From contig NZ_RHGY01000009.1 of NCBI RefSeq assembly GCF_003862435.1, positions 1 through 47,025 of the forward strand: a DNA stretch of 47,025 nt, given 5' to 3'. This document shows positions 1-9,367 of this stretch, in pieces (within the stretch, counting starts at the first letter, position 1; each line of letters begins with the position of its first letter). Both the position numbers and the translations under genes were made by a program. This DNA comes from Weissella viridescens (GTDB taxonomy: Bacteria; Bacillota; Bacilli; Lactobacillales; Lactobacillaceae). The notes below the pieces were generated by a model that was not told where the DNA came from, did not search any database, and saw only the letters and a list, made by a program, of their open reading frames with translations.

Positions 1-108
<108 letters not shown>

Positions 109-331
109 TGTACTTACTCCATAAATGAAGAAAGGTTTCAAAAGCTTGATATTACTCAATTTTTCTTTTTGTTGTTTAACAGATTGTTAAACGAATTTAC
201 TAGCGAATTGACTTCGCAAATGTTTGCACCAAATAAATTTGGTGACCCTACACATTTGTTTATATCGAAACGATATTCAGTTTTCAATGATCTACTTATC
301 GGTCGGAATAACTCCCTGACGCAACTTTTAT
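109..331 (-). other. rRNA operon leader with hairpins
   Basis: This is the transcribed leader between promoter P2 and 16S. It holds three clear inverted repeats: 174-192 (8-bp arms, 3-base loop), 203-217 (5-bp arms) and 227-244 (8-bp arms, 2-base gap). Such structures are expected in rRNA leaders, where antitermination and RNase III processing signals lie. A 75-codon open frame at 169-396 on the plus strand is antisense to this leader and is not considered a gene. Confidence 0.6.
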
Positions 332-360
332 ATTATAGCAACTATCTGGTTAATCGTCAA
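332..360 (-). promoter_or_regulatory. rrn promoter P2
   Basis: On the minus strand the -35 TTGACG (355-360) and the perfect -10 TATAAT (332-337) are separated by exactly 17 bases. It lies about 225 bp upstream of 16S and downstream of P1, the usual tandem arrangement of rRNA promoters. Confidence 0.88.
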
Positions 361-430
361 CGATTGTTTCTGATTAATTCAAACGTTTATTTATAATTTT
401 CCGTTGCCACGGCTCGTGACAACTCTTAAG

Positions 431-459
431 ATAATACAGATTTAAACCGTTAATGTCAA
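431..459 (-). promoter_or_regulatory. rrn promoter P1
   Basis: On the minus strand a perfect -35 TTGACA (454-459) is followed after 17 bases by -10 TATTAT (431-436). It sits immediately downstream of the lysS terminator, so it is insulated from lysS transcription. Confidence 0.88.
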
Positions 460-485
460 TCACTTATTCGATATAATTGGATAAA

Positions 486-518
486 AAAATAACCCACCGA
501 AATTCGGCGAGTTATTTT
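486..518 (-). terminator. terminator after lysS
   Basis: The minus-strand RNA folds into a stem of about 15 bp (AAATAACTCGCCGAA against its near-complement, with two G-U pairs), followed by a run of T residues. It separates lysS from the rRNA promoters. Confidence 0.85.
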
Positions 519-525
519 GTATTAA

Positions 526-2087
<1,562 letters not shown>

Positions 2088-2110
2088 TTTTTGCAAGCCC
2101 TAAACCGACA

Positions 2111-3001
2111 TTATTTGTCTTGAGCTTCTGTAATTAATGCTTGGAGTTCTTCCGCATTAAAATCAATTTCTTTTCCAGTGAAACGATCAGTAATCTTAAC
2201 ACCGTGATCTTGATCAAGCATCTCTTGCAAATCAGCAACTGGTAACGTCTCAAGCATTTGGGCGTAACGCGCCTTTGAAGTTTCAGGGTATGACGTTACT
2301 GGCGTAGAATCAACTTGTTCCAATTCAGTAGCCCCAAACAATTGGTCCAAAAGCTCCATTGGCATGTGGTTTTCTTCCAAAATTGATGCAATTGATGGGT
2401 AGTGTTGTAACTTTTCTTCCAATGTATCCAAGTCAGCATCAGTGGCGTCAGGTAGTGCAGAAACAATGAAACCACCGGCAGAGATGACATTCCCATCGCT
2501 ATCCAAATCAACTGAAACCGCAACAGCTGAGGGAATTTGTTCTGACTTAGCCATGTAATAAGTTAAGTCATCACCAATTTCACCCGTTGCAAGTTGGACC
2601 TTCCCTGTAAATGGTTCCATGTCCTCACCCATATCTTTGGTAACCGTCAAGTAACCATCAATACCAACGGCTGCCCCAACATTTTCTGAACCATCTTCAT
2701 TCAATGGCAATGAAACTTCTGGATTTGAAACATAACCGCGAACTTGCCCTTCAGCAGAAGTTTCAACCACAATCTTACCTGCAGGTCCGTTACCGTCAAT
2801 TGTCAAAACCAGACGATCATCATCCTTTAACAAGGCATTTGAAAGTAATAGTCCCCCAATTAAAGCACGGCCTAAAATAGTCTTTCCAAGGTTTGAAGCC
2901 TTTTGGTTTTCTGTAATCTTTTGCACCATGTCAGTTGCATCAACGGCAATGGCACGGAACGCATTATTTTTCGTTATGGCACGTACTAGTTCATCTGTCA
3001 T
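2111..3001 (-). CDS. hslO: Hsp33-like chaperone lacking redox cysteines
   Basis: The 296-residue product has the Hsp33 layout. The N-terminal core begins MTDELVRAITKNNAFRAIAV, and the alpha/beta core carries GGLLLSNALLKDDDRL and GNGPAGKIVVE. Family members are cytosolic holdases activated by oxidation of a zinc site built from four C-terminal cysteines (CxC...CxxC). Here the protein contains no cysteine anywhere. The zinc region is still recognisable in length and flanks (SYPETSKARYAQMLETL ... ITDRFTGKEIDFNAEEL), with other residues at the cysteine positions. The start at 3001 is chosen over an in-frame ATG at 3022 because AAGGAG sits seven bases before it. Position between ftsH and lysS supports the call; redox-switch function is probably lost. 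Confidence 0.88.
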   Translation of the reverse strand: MTDELVRAITKNNAFRAIAVDATDMVQKITENQKASNLGKTILGRALIGGLLLSNALLKDDDRLVLTIDGNGPAGKIVVETSAEGQVRGYVSNPEVSLPLNEDGSENVGAAVGIDGYLTVTKDMGEDMEPFTGKVQLATGEIGDDLTYYMAKSEQIPSAVAVSVDLDSDGNVISAGGFIVSALPDATDADLDTLEEKLQHYPSIASILEENHMPMELLDQLFGATELEQVDSTPVTSYPETSKARYAQMLETLPVADLQEMLDQDHGVKITDRFTGKEIDFNAEELQALITEAQDK

Positions 3002-3037
3002 ATTAATTCTCCTTATACTCACATTTTCTTAAGTGCT

Positions 3038-3066
3038 ATTATACGCTATCTCACAGCATACTTTAA
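3038..3066 (-). promoter_or_regulatory. candidate hslO promoter
   Basis: A perfect -10 TATAAT (3038-3043, minus) lies 17 bases from a weak -35 TTAAAG (3061-3066), between the ftsH terminator and hslO. It would give an mRNA leader of about 30 bases. Confidence 0.5.
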
Positions 3067-3077
3067 TCATTAAATAT

Positions 3078-3108
3078 AAAAAAGGAACTAATCGGTGATT
3101 AGTTCCTT
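3078..3108 (-). terminator. terminator after ftsH
   Basis: Perfect 12-bp stem (AAGGAACTAATC with its complement, 3-base loop) followed by T residues on the minus strand, 10 bases past the ftsH stop. Confidence 0.9.
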
Positions 3109-3118
3109 GTTCATGTAC

Positions 3119-5203
3119 TTAGATTTCATCATCGTCATCAGGGGCGATTTCCTTTGGCTTATCTGTAGCAGCCTTGTCTTCGTCCTCTGTTAACTTACGG
3201 TTAGCAGCATCACGTGCTTCTTCATATGACATTGGCTCGTCTGAATCTTCTTCATCAACGGGCTTTTCATCTGGCATGTGGCCTGTTTCAAACAAACTCA
3301 AAATTTGCTTTTCGTCAAGGGTCTCATACTCAAGAAGTGCTTGCGCAATGGCTTCATGCTTATCTTGGTATTCTGCAATGATTGACATTGCAGTATTATA
3401 TCCATCAGTTGTTAAGCGACGAACTTCTTGATCAATATCGTTCGCTGTTGCTTCCGAATATGTCAAACCATTACGTCCCATTGAAGGCGTGTTTTGGTTT
3501 TCCAATTCAACCATTCCCAACTTATCAGACATTCCATATTGCGTCACCATCGAGCGCGCAATTTGTGTTGCTTGTTGGAAGTCATTTGAAGCGCCGGAAG
3601 ATTGTTGATCAAACTTGAACATTTCAGCAGCGCGTCCACCCATCAAACCAGCAATTTGATCAGTTGCGTCTTGCTTTGACATTAACATTTGATCTTCACG
3701 TGGCAACATGATGGCATATCCGCCAGCACGTCCACGTGGCACAATTGTTACCTTGTGCACGACACGTGCGTCATTTAGTACCAAACCAACAATGGCGTGT
3801 CCAGCTTCGTGATAAGCAACTGTCTTACGTTCCTTTTGCGAAATGACACGGTCTTTCTTAGCTGGTCCAGCAATAACACGGTCTTCCGCTTCGTCAACAT
3901 CCTTGGCGTTGATGGTGTTGTGGTTTTGACGTGCAGCCAAAAGCGCAGCTTCATTCAACAAGTTTTCCAAATCAGCTCCCACGAAACCTGGTGTTTGCTT
4001 GGCAACTTCCTTCAAATCAACTGAAGAATCCAATGGCTTGTTGCGGGCGTGCACCTTCAAAATTTCTTCACGACCCTTAACGTCAGGTTGCCCGACCAAA
4101 ATCTTACGGTCAAAACGACCTGGACGTAGCAAAGCGGGGTCCAAAACATCAGAACGGTTGGTAGCAGCCATCACAATGACACCTTCACTACCAGAGAACC
4201 CATCCATTTCAACCAAGATTTGGTTCAATGTTTGTTCACGTTCATCGTTTCCACCACCGGTACCAGAACCACGTTGACGTCCAACCGCATCAATTTCATC
4301 AATAAAGATGATTGATGGGGCAACTTTCTTGGCGTTATCAAACAAGTCACGAACACGACTTGCCCCAACCCCAACGAACATTTCAACGAAGTCAGATCCA
4401 GAGATTGAGAAGAATGGCACCTTTGATTCACCAGCCACGGCACGGGCTAGCAAAGTCTTACCTGTTCCTGGAGGCCCCTCAAGTAGGACACCCGCTGGAA
4501 TACGTGCACCCAACTTAGAGAACTTCTTTGGATCACGCAAGAATTCAACCACTTCGACCAATTCTTGCTTTTCTTCTTCTTCACCGGCAACATCCTTGAA
4601 ACGTACTTTGTTTTCACTAGGATCTTCAGGCTTAGCCTTTGACTTACCGACACCCATGATGTTTCCACCACCGCGTCCGCCTTGGCCACCACCTTGCATA
4701 CCGCTCATCATCATGTAGAACAATCCGACCATCAATAGCACAGGCAACAACGTTACCAGCATTGTACCCCAGAAGTTTGAGGCTTGTGGCTTAGTTGTCA
4801 CAGCTGTCTTTGACTTGTCAGCTTGATTTTGAATATCTGAGATGACGGTACCGTTGCTTACAACTTGCGTTTGGAAATTCTTTGTCTTGGTATTTTGCTT
4901 ACCTGACAAAAGATTGTTAAACGCACCGGTCGTACTCTTTTGGTCCTTCTTTGAACCAGAATCAGACTGTGCCTTACGGTATTCACCCGTAATCTCATAC
5001 ACACCCGCACCTGGTTGGACCGTAATCTTTTTAATCTTTTCGTTCTTGAGATCAGTCACGAACTGTGACGTTGTCGTTGTTTTAGTCGTTGTTGTTTGTG
5101 TAGGTCCTGCAACCCAATAAAACAACCCCAAAAAACCTAAAGCAAGGATAACGTAGAACAGACTGTTTCGAACAAAATTACCATTGTTCTTGGGATTTCG
5201 CAT
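3119..5203 (-). CDS. ftsH: ATP-dependent zinc metalloprotease FtsH
   Basis: The 694-residue membrane-bound AAA+ protease degrades misfolded membrane and regulatory proteins. Membrane helices lie at about residues 14-32 and 145-166, with a Ser/Lys/Thr-rich extracytoplasmic loop between them. The AAA domain has Walker A GPPGTGKT (243-250), Walker B IIFIDEID (298-305) and the second region of homology around [19 protein letters not shown]. The zinc motif HEAGH is at 465-469. The tail after about residue 640 is Asp/Glu-rich and probably disordered. AGGAGG sits five bases before the start. A perfect inverted repeat (5218-5238) lies just upstream of that site. Identification is secure. Confidence 0.97.
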   Translation of the reverse strand: MRNPKNNGNFVRNSLFYVILALGFLGLFYWVAGPTQTTTTKTTTTSQFVTDLKNEKIKKITVQPGAGVYEITGEYRKAQSDSGSKKDQKSTTGAFNNLLSGKQNTKTKNFQTQVVSNGTVISDIQNQADKSKTAVTTKPQASNFWGTMLVTLLPVLLMVGLFYMMMSGMQGGGQGGRGGGNIMGVGKSKAKPEDPSENKVRFKDVAGEEEEKQELVEVVEFLRDPKKFSKLGARIPAGVLLEGPPGTGKTLLARAVAGESKVPFFSISGSDFVEMFVGVGASRVRDLFDNAKKVAPSIIFIDEIDAVGRQRGSGTGGGNDEREQTLNQILVEMDGFSGSEGVIVMAATNRSDVLDPALLRPGRFDRKILVGQPDVKGREEILKVHARNKPLDSSVDLKEVAKQTPGFVGADLENLLNEAALLAARQNHNTINAKDVDEAEDRVIAGPAKKDRVISQKERKTVAYHEAGHAIVGLVLNDARVVHKVTIVPRGRAGGYAIMLPREDQMLMSKQDATDQIAGLMGGRAAEMFKFDQQSSGASNDFQQATQIARSMVTQYGMSDKLGMVELENQNTPSMGRNGLTYSEATANDIDQEVRRLTTDGYNTAMSIIAEYQDKHEAIAQALLEYETLDEKQILSLFETGHMPDEKPVDEEDSDEPMSYEEARDAANRKLTEDEDKAATDKPKEIAPDDDDEI

Positions 5204-5217
5204 CTATTCCTCCTAGG

Positions 5218-5238
5218 GGTATATCACTGCGATATACC
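5218..5238 (-). promoter_or_regulatory. inverted repeat in ftsH leader
   Basis: GGTATATC-ACTGC-GATATACC is a perfect 8-bp inverted repeat ending six bases upstream of the ftsH AGGAGG. It could be a protein operator or a leader hairpin beside the ribosome site. No known stress operator (CIRCE, CtsR) was recognised in it. Confidence 0.45.
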
Positions 5239-5260
5239 GGTTTACTTTATCATTTATATT

Positions 5261-5857
5261 TTAGTGCTCTGCTGTGATATCTGTTGTATCCACCAAGTCG
5301 GCGTGTTCTGGGTCATAGACGGCTTGTTTCAACACGCCCACGTATGGCAAGTTACGGTAAAGTTGCTTGTAATCTAGTCCGTAACCAACTACGAAGGCCT
5401 TTGGTACATCAAAACCAACATAATCAACGTCAGCATCAACAACTCGGCCTTCTTTTTTATCTAAAAGACTGGCCACTTTAATTGACTTTGCACCACGTTG
5501 TTCCAACAGCGCCATCATAAACTTCAATGACCGCCCTGTATCAACAATGTCTTCCATGATGATAACATCACGTCCAGCAATATCTGTTTGTAAATCAACA
5601 ATTAAATCCACTTCACCAGATGAGGCAATACCACCATGGTAGCTTGAGACGTCAATGAATTCTACTTCTGCGTATTGCATATAACGCATGACATCTACTG
5701 TCCATAGGACGGCACCCTTTAAAACTGAGATAATAACAGGCGTGCGACCTTCGTAGTCGTTGGCCAATTCGGTCCCGACACGCTTTGCCGCTTCTGCAAT
5801 ATCATCTTCACTATATAAAACACGTTCAATATCGTTATTCATGTCCCACTGGCTCAT
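5261..5857 (-). CDS. hpt: hypoxanthine(-guanine) phosphoribosyltransferase
   Basis: The 198-residue product salvages hypoxanthine and guanine with PRPP to IMP and GMP. The phosphoribosyltransferase signature VIIMEDIVDTGRS lies at residues 98-110. The SVLKGAVLW segment (44-52) and the C-terminal FVVGYGLDYKQLYRNLPYVG are typical of HPRT. The start at 5857 has AGGAGA nine bases upstream; an in-frame upstream ATG at 5887 lacks such a site. The tilS-hpt-ftsH order is the standard Firmicutes arrangement. The substrate range cannot be fixed from sequence alone. Confidence 0.95.
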   Translation of the reverse strand: MSQWDMNNDIERVLYSEDDIAEAAKRVGTELANDYEGRTPVIISVLKGAVLWTVDVMRYMQYAEVEFIDVSSYHGGIASSGEVDLIVDLQTDIAGRDVIIMEDIVDTGRSLKFMMALLEQRGAKSIKVASLLDKKEGRVVDADVDYVGFDVPKAFVVGYGLDYKQLYRNLPYVGVLKQAVYDPEHADLVDTTDITAEH

Positions 5858-5955
5858 GTAGTTTGCTCTCCTAAAAATATGGTTCACCTATCGTTACACA
5901 GCATTAAGAGTAACACAAATAATTGAGAATGTTTAGCAAAATCAAGAAAACATTG

Positions 5956-6942
5956 TTAACTTTCTTGACCAATGCTCACTAATGCTAATATGGCCTGTTC
6001 CCGTACCAATTGCCATCCTTTTCCTAGATCAATTATCCCATGTGCCACGCTATCATTTCGCATCAACTGAAGCGCCTGTTGAAGCTGGCGCTGCTTCACT
6101 TGATACAGTCCTTGTTCATTTAGCCAAGCCTGCAAGACATAGGTTATAGCTGCATCTGGCATCGACCAATCAAATGTACCTGCTTCAAGCGCACTAAAAT
6201 ATTGGGGCAGGCTCGCTTCTAGTAAGTACTGCATCCCCGATAGTTGTTCAGCACTTTCATTAATATGGGCCGAGGCTTGTTGATTAATTTGTTGAAGCTC
6301 TGGCATTACCCGATTACGAATACGATTACGGGCAAAACGGTTGTCTTGATTGGAGCTATCTGTGATCCACTGCTGTAGCGGTTTATCCAATAGGGTATCA
6401 AGCGAGCCTTTAGCTATCCCTAAAAATGGGCGCACTAACTCAATGGTTTCGGTTAACGGTACTTTCGGTTGCATGCCCTGTAATTGTTGGATATGTCCTC
6501 CGCGAATAAGTTTGTAGAGAATCGTTTCTGCCTGATCAGTCGCATGATGTGCGGTTACAATTTTATTGGCCCCGATTGTTTGGGCAAAATCAACCAACGC
6601 AGCATAACGTCGATCACGGGCTTGCTCTTCGATAGCACTGGTTGGCACTTCATCCCATTCCAGTGTCACGATTTTTGTTTCTGCCAGTTGTGGGTTAGTA
6701 TCGAACACTTCGCGTACAAATTGTGCTTCTGCTGGTGCATCATCCCTTAACTGATGGTTAACGTATAAAGCACTCACTTTTGGTTGTAGCGCTTGAGGAA
6801 GGTATTGTTGGGTTAGCCAATTTAATAAGGTCAGGGAATCATGTCCGCCTGAAAAGGCGACCACAATATGGTCTGAGGCTTTGAACAACTGTTTTGTTCG
6901 CACGGTTTCGATTAACTGACGATTTAATTTATTATCTTGCAT
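5956..6942 (-). CDS. tilS: tRNA(Ile)-lysidine synthase, short form
   Basis: The enzyme attaches lysine to C34 of tRNA-Ile(CAU), switching it from Met to Ile identity. The N-terminal PP-loop ATPase domain shows SGGHDS at residues 31-36, and later conserved stretches include TAHHATDQAETILYKLIRGG and RPFLGIAKGSL. At 328 residues it is clearly shorter than the usual 420-470 of Firmicutes. It ends soon after the substrate-binding central domain, so the separate C-terminal TilS domain appears missing. The stop is followed by ordinary intergenic DNA, and no frameshifted remnant was recognised. It resembles the minimal TilS type known from Aquifex. Confidence 0.92.
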   Translation of the reverse strand: MQDNKLNRQLIETVRTKQLFKASDHIVVAFSGGHDSLTLLNWLTQQYLPQALQPKVSALYVNHQLRDDAPAEAQFVREVFDTNPQLAETKIVTLEWDEVPTSAIEEQARDRRYAALVDFAQTIGANKIVTAHHATDQAETILYKLIRGGHIQQLQGMQPKVPLTETIELVRPFLGIAKGSLDTLLDKPLQQWITDSSNQDNRFARNRIRNRVMPELQQINQQASAHINESAEQLSGMQYLLEASLPQYFSALEAGTFDWSMPDAAITYVLQAWLNEQGLYQVKQRQLQQALQLMRNDSVAHGIIDLGKGWQLVREQAILALVSIGQES

Positions 6943-6967
6943 TTCGTTAGCCTCATCTTCTTGCTAT

Positions 6968-6997
6968 ATAAAAAGGTCGAGCCACGGCTCGACCTTT
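6968..6997 (-). terminator. terminator after divIC
   Basis: Perfect 12-bp stem (AAAGGTCGAGCC and complement, 2-base gap) followed by TTTTTATA on the minus strand, eight bases beyond the divIC stop. It may reduce read-through into tilS. Confidence 0.85.
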
Positions 6998-7004
6998 GTT
7001 TATT

Positions 7005-7382
7005 TTAATTATCATCGGGGAGATTAAAAACAACCTCACCATCTTTAGAATAAAGATAACGTTGACGCGCCAGCTTACCCAAATAATCATTATTTTGGAC
7101 ATCTTTTTTCGTCTGTTTTAGGGAACGATTCGTATCCTGCGCTTTGCTAAGACTAGCTTTGGTCTTGGTCACTGTTTGCTCAGCCGACACGTAGCGTTGA
7201 TAACGCGTTTGGTATTGCCAAGTAAAGATCAAGGTCAATACGAGAATCGCTGAGGCACAGATAATCCGACGCTTACGATGCACCTTGCGTTGGTGTTCAA
7301 TCGTTCGGCGTTGCAAATCCAGCGCTCGTTGACCAGCATCGTTCAATGGCTGAATATTTTGATTAGAGTAATATTTAGCCAT
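7005..7382 (-). CDS. divIC: septum formation initiator, DivIC/FtsB family
   Basis: The 125-residue bitopic membrane protein has a basic cytoplasmic N-terminus (residues 1-38), one membrane helix (about 39-55, ICASAILVLTLIFTW) and an extracellular coiled coil (about 60-100). The short C-terminal part LARQRYLYSKDGEVVFNLP is typical of DivIC/FtsB. The family bridges FtsL and DivIB/FtsQ in the divisome and activates septal wall synthesis. AAGGAGG lies seven bases before the start. It sits between the S4 gene and tilS as in Bacillus. Confidence 0.92.
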   Translation of the reverse strand: MAKYYSNQNIQPLNDAGQRALDLQRRTIEHQRKVHRKRRIICASAILVLTLIFTWQYQTRYQRYVSAEQTVTKTKASLSKAQDTNRSLKQTKKDVQNNDYLGKLARQRYLYSKDGEVVFNLPDDN

Positions 7383-7506
7383 CTGCTGGCCTCCTTCATT
7401 TTAAGTTCGTTAGTCTTTACACAAGAGTAACTTTATCTTAAAACTCGAAAAATTTTAAGCCGAAAAATGAAAGCTTAACCTTTTTATATAAAAGTATCCC
7501 AGAGCG

Positions 7507-7779
7507 TTATTCTGCGTCCCCATCTGTTGTGTACTTTTCGTCAACGATGGTATACATCTCTTCTGATTCATCCTTCTTGGTTGTTTCAACGATCTTATCG
7601 ATACGCAAAACTGATGTCTTGTTACCGAAACGAATGGTTAACTCATCCCCTTCAGTGACATCGCTAGAAGACTTCGCTGTCTTCCCATTAATATCAATTC
7701 GGCCTTGATCCGCAATTTCCTTAGCAACGGTACGACGCTTAATCAAGCGAGAAACCTTTAAAAATTTATCTAAACGCAT
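7507..7779 (-). CDS. rqcP: S4-domain RNA-binding protein, RqcP-like
   Basis: The 90-residue protein starts MRLDKFLKVSRLIKRRTVAK, the core of the S4 RNA-binding fold, and continues with GRIDINGKTAKSSSDV and GDELTIRFG. It corresponds in size and position to Bacillus YabO, now RqcP. RqcP works with RqcH on stalled 50S subunits to add poly-alanine tails in ribosome quality control. The Asp/Glu-rich tail (residues 67-90) is probably flexible. The start is one base beyond the stop of the upstream flippase gene and its AAAGGA site lies inside that gene's last codons, so translation is probably coupled. Confidence 0.88.
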   Translation of the reverse strand: MRLDKFLKVSRLIKRRTVAKEIADQGRIDINGKTAKSSSDVTEGDELTIRFGNKTSVLRIDKIVETTKKDESEEMYTIVDEKYTTDGDAE

Positions 7780-7780
7780 A

Positions 7781-9355
7781 TTAATTTCCTTTCGATAGCT
7801 GCGCTAGGTGCTCACCCTTGGGTAATGCACATAGCTCTGTTTGATTAAAAATATGTTGGTGGATCACGCCATAAATAGCCACAACTGCACCACTCAGACC
7901 GGCAAGTCCACATGTCAAAATACTAGCACCCCGGGTTTGTCCAAAGAGCCAATCGCCACCCCAGCGAACGGCAACCGCCGTAATGACCATAGCACCCAAG
8001 ACAATACCCAAATGGCACCACCACTGCCACGTTAACATTCCATGCCACAATGAACGTGGAATCCGCCAAATAGCGAATGTAAGCAACGGCAATAAGGCGA
8101 TTAGCGTTGCAATTCCCGCGCCGTCAATGCCCCAAGCAGGAACCAACAAGACGTTTCCGACGTATTTGGTACCCAGACTAATGCCTACAAACCAGACCAA
8201 GCCACGGGTACGATTCATGCTTTGTAACACACTTGTTAGCACCGTGATGAGGGTGGCGGGGATAATAATTGTAACATACCACATCAATGCACCATCCCCT
8301 TCGCGAGAACTAAACAAAAACATGTTAACGACAGGCATGATTGCAATTAACCCAAAGGTGGTGAGTGCTGAAAATACCAACGACATGCGCACAGTCATTT
8401 GAAAAGCCTGTTTCAGTGCGGCTTCGGCTTTATTTTGCCAATGGGTGTGCAGGGTCGGCAACAATGATGTGCCCAATCCAGTGGCGACTACCATCCCCAA
8501 TTGCACGAGTGGTTGCCCACGATCATAGACACCCTTAGTACTTTCAGCCACCGTACTCATCAAACCGCCTTGCACCAAGAACCCCTTCACTGTAAAGGAA
8601 TCAATCAGCTGCAAGAAGACTAACAAAGCAGCTAATACCGCTAACAGCCCTCCTTCACGCCACAGTCGTTGCCATAATTGGCGATAATTGAGGTTCTCAG
8701 CGGATATCGTTGTTTTTCTTTGTAAAGGGTTGAAGTCCCAGAGCGACCGTAATAAGTAGAGTGCCGTCGCGACGCCAGCAATGGTAGCCGCAAACGTCGC
8801 CCAGGTGCCAATGCGGTAAACGTCCCACGCATGTTGCATCCCAAACCACGCGACACCTAAAATGACAGTCACGCGGACTACTTGTTCAATCACTTGTGAC
8901 AAGGCGGTTGGTACCATATCAAATTGCCCTTGGGTATAGCCCCGACTGGTTGCCAGACACGGCATCAAGAGAAACATCCATGCCACTGCTTTAATTTCAG
9001 GAACCAAGCGCATGTCTTGCATCCCTGCAGCAATCACTGAGGCACCAAAGTAGATGAGCGCAAAGATGGCGATACTGATTCCAGCTAGTAGCCAAAATAA
9101 GCGACGTGCTACCAGACGTTTTTCAGCTTGCGTTGGTTGTTCTGCCACCATTTTTGAAATAAAGAGGGGCCAACCACTAAGCGCCATCACCATGCCAATC
9201 CCATAAATGGGATAGACCTGTTGAAAGACATAGAAACCTTGGTTTCCAACAATATTTTGGAACGGCACGCGATAGACTGCGCTTAAAATTTTAGCGATAA
9301 GTCCCGCCAATGCCAGAATACCGGCACCGGCAAATAATTTTTGTTGTTTTGCCAT
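7781..9355 (-). CDS. lipid-linked polysaccharide flippase-like protein (MVF/PST family)
   Basis: The 524-residue protein is almost entirely hydrophobic, with about 14 membrane helices starting at residue 10 (LFAGAGILALAGLIAKILSA). It matches the polysaccharide transporter/MurJ-like MOP superfamily, such as Bacillus YabM and SpoVB. Members flip undecaprenyl-linked or similar glycolipids; the cargo here is unknown. The gene occupies the yabM position between mfd and the S4 gene, and its end carries the ribosome site of that gene. It could be a MurJ/Amj-type lipid II flippase or a paralogue for another glycan; sequence reading cannot decide. Confidence 0.85.
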   Translation of the reverse strand: MAKQQKLFAGAGILALAGLIAKILSAVYRVPFQNIVGNQGFYVFQQVYPIYGIGMVMALSGWPLFISKMVAEQPTQAEKRLVARRLFWLLAGISIAIFALIYFGASVIAAGMQDMRLVPEIKAVAWMFLLMPCLATSRGYTQGQFDMVPTALSQVIEQVVRVTVILGVAWFGMQHAWDVYRIGTWATFAATIAGVATALYLLRSLWDFNPLQRKTTISAENLNYRQLWQRLWREGGLLAVLAALLVFLQLIDSFTVKGFLVQGGLMSTVAESTKGVYDRGQPLVQLGMVVATGLGTSLLPTLHTHWQNKAEAALKQAFQMTVRMSLVFSALTTFGLIAIMPVVNMFLFSSREGDGALMWYVTIIIPATLITVLTSVLQSMNRTRGLVWFVGISLGTKYVGNVLLVPAWGIDGAGIATLIALLPLLTFAIWRIPRSLWHGMLTWQWWCHLGIVLGAMVITAVAVRWGGDWLFGQTRGASILTCGLAGLSGAVVAIYGVIHQHIFNQTELCALPKGEHLAQLSKGN

Positions 9356-9367
9356 CTGAACACCTAC

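Noticed and set aside
169-396. 75-codon plus-strand open frame
   Set aside because: It lies antisense to the rRNA leader and P2 promoter; no ribosome site or protein-like composition.
4308-4718. 136-codon plus-strand frame opposite ftsH
   Set aside because: Its sequence is the mirror of the highly conserved AAA domain coding; a shadow frame of ftsH.
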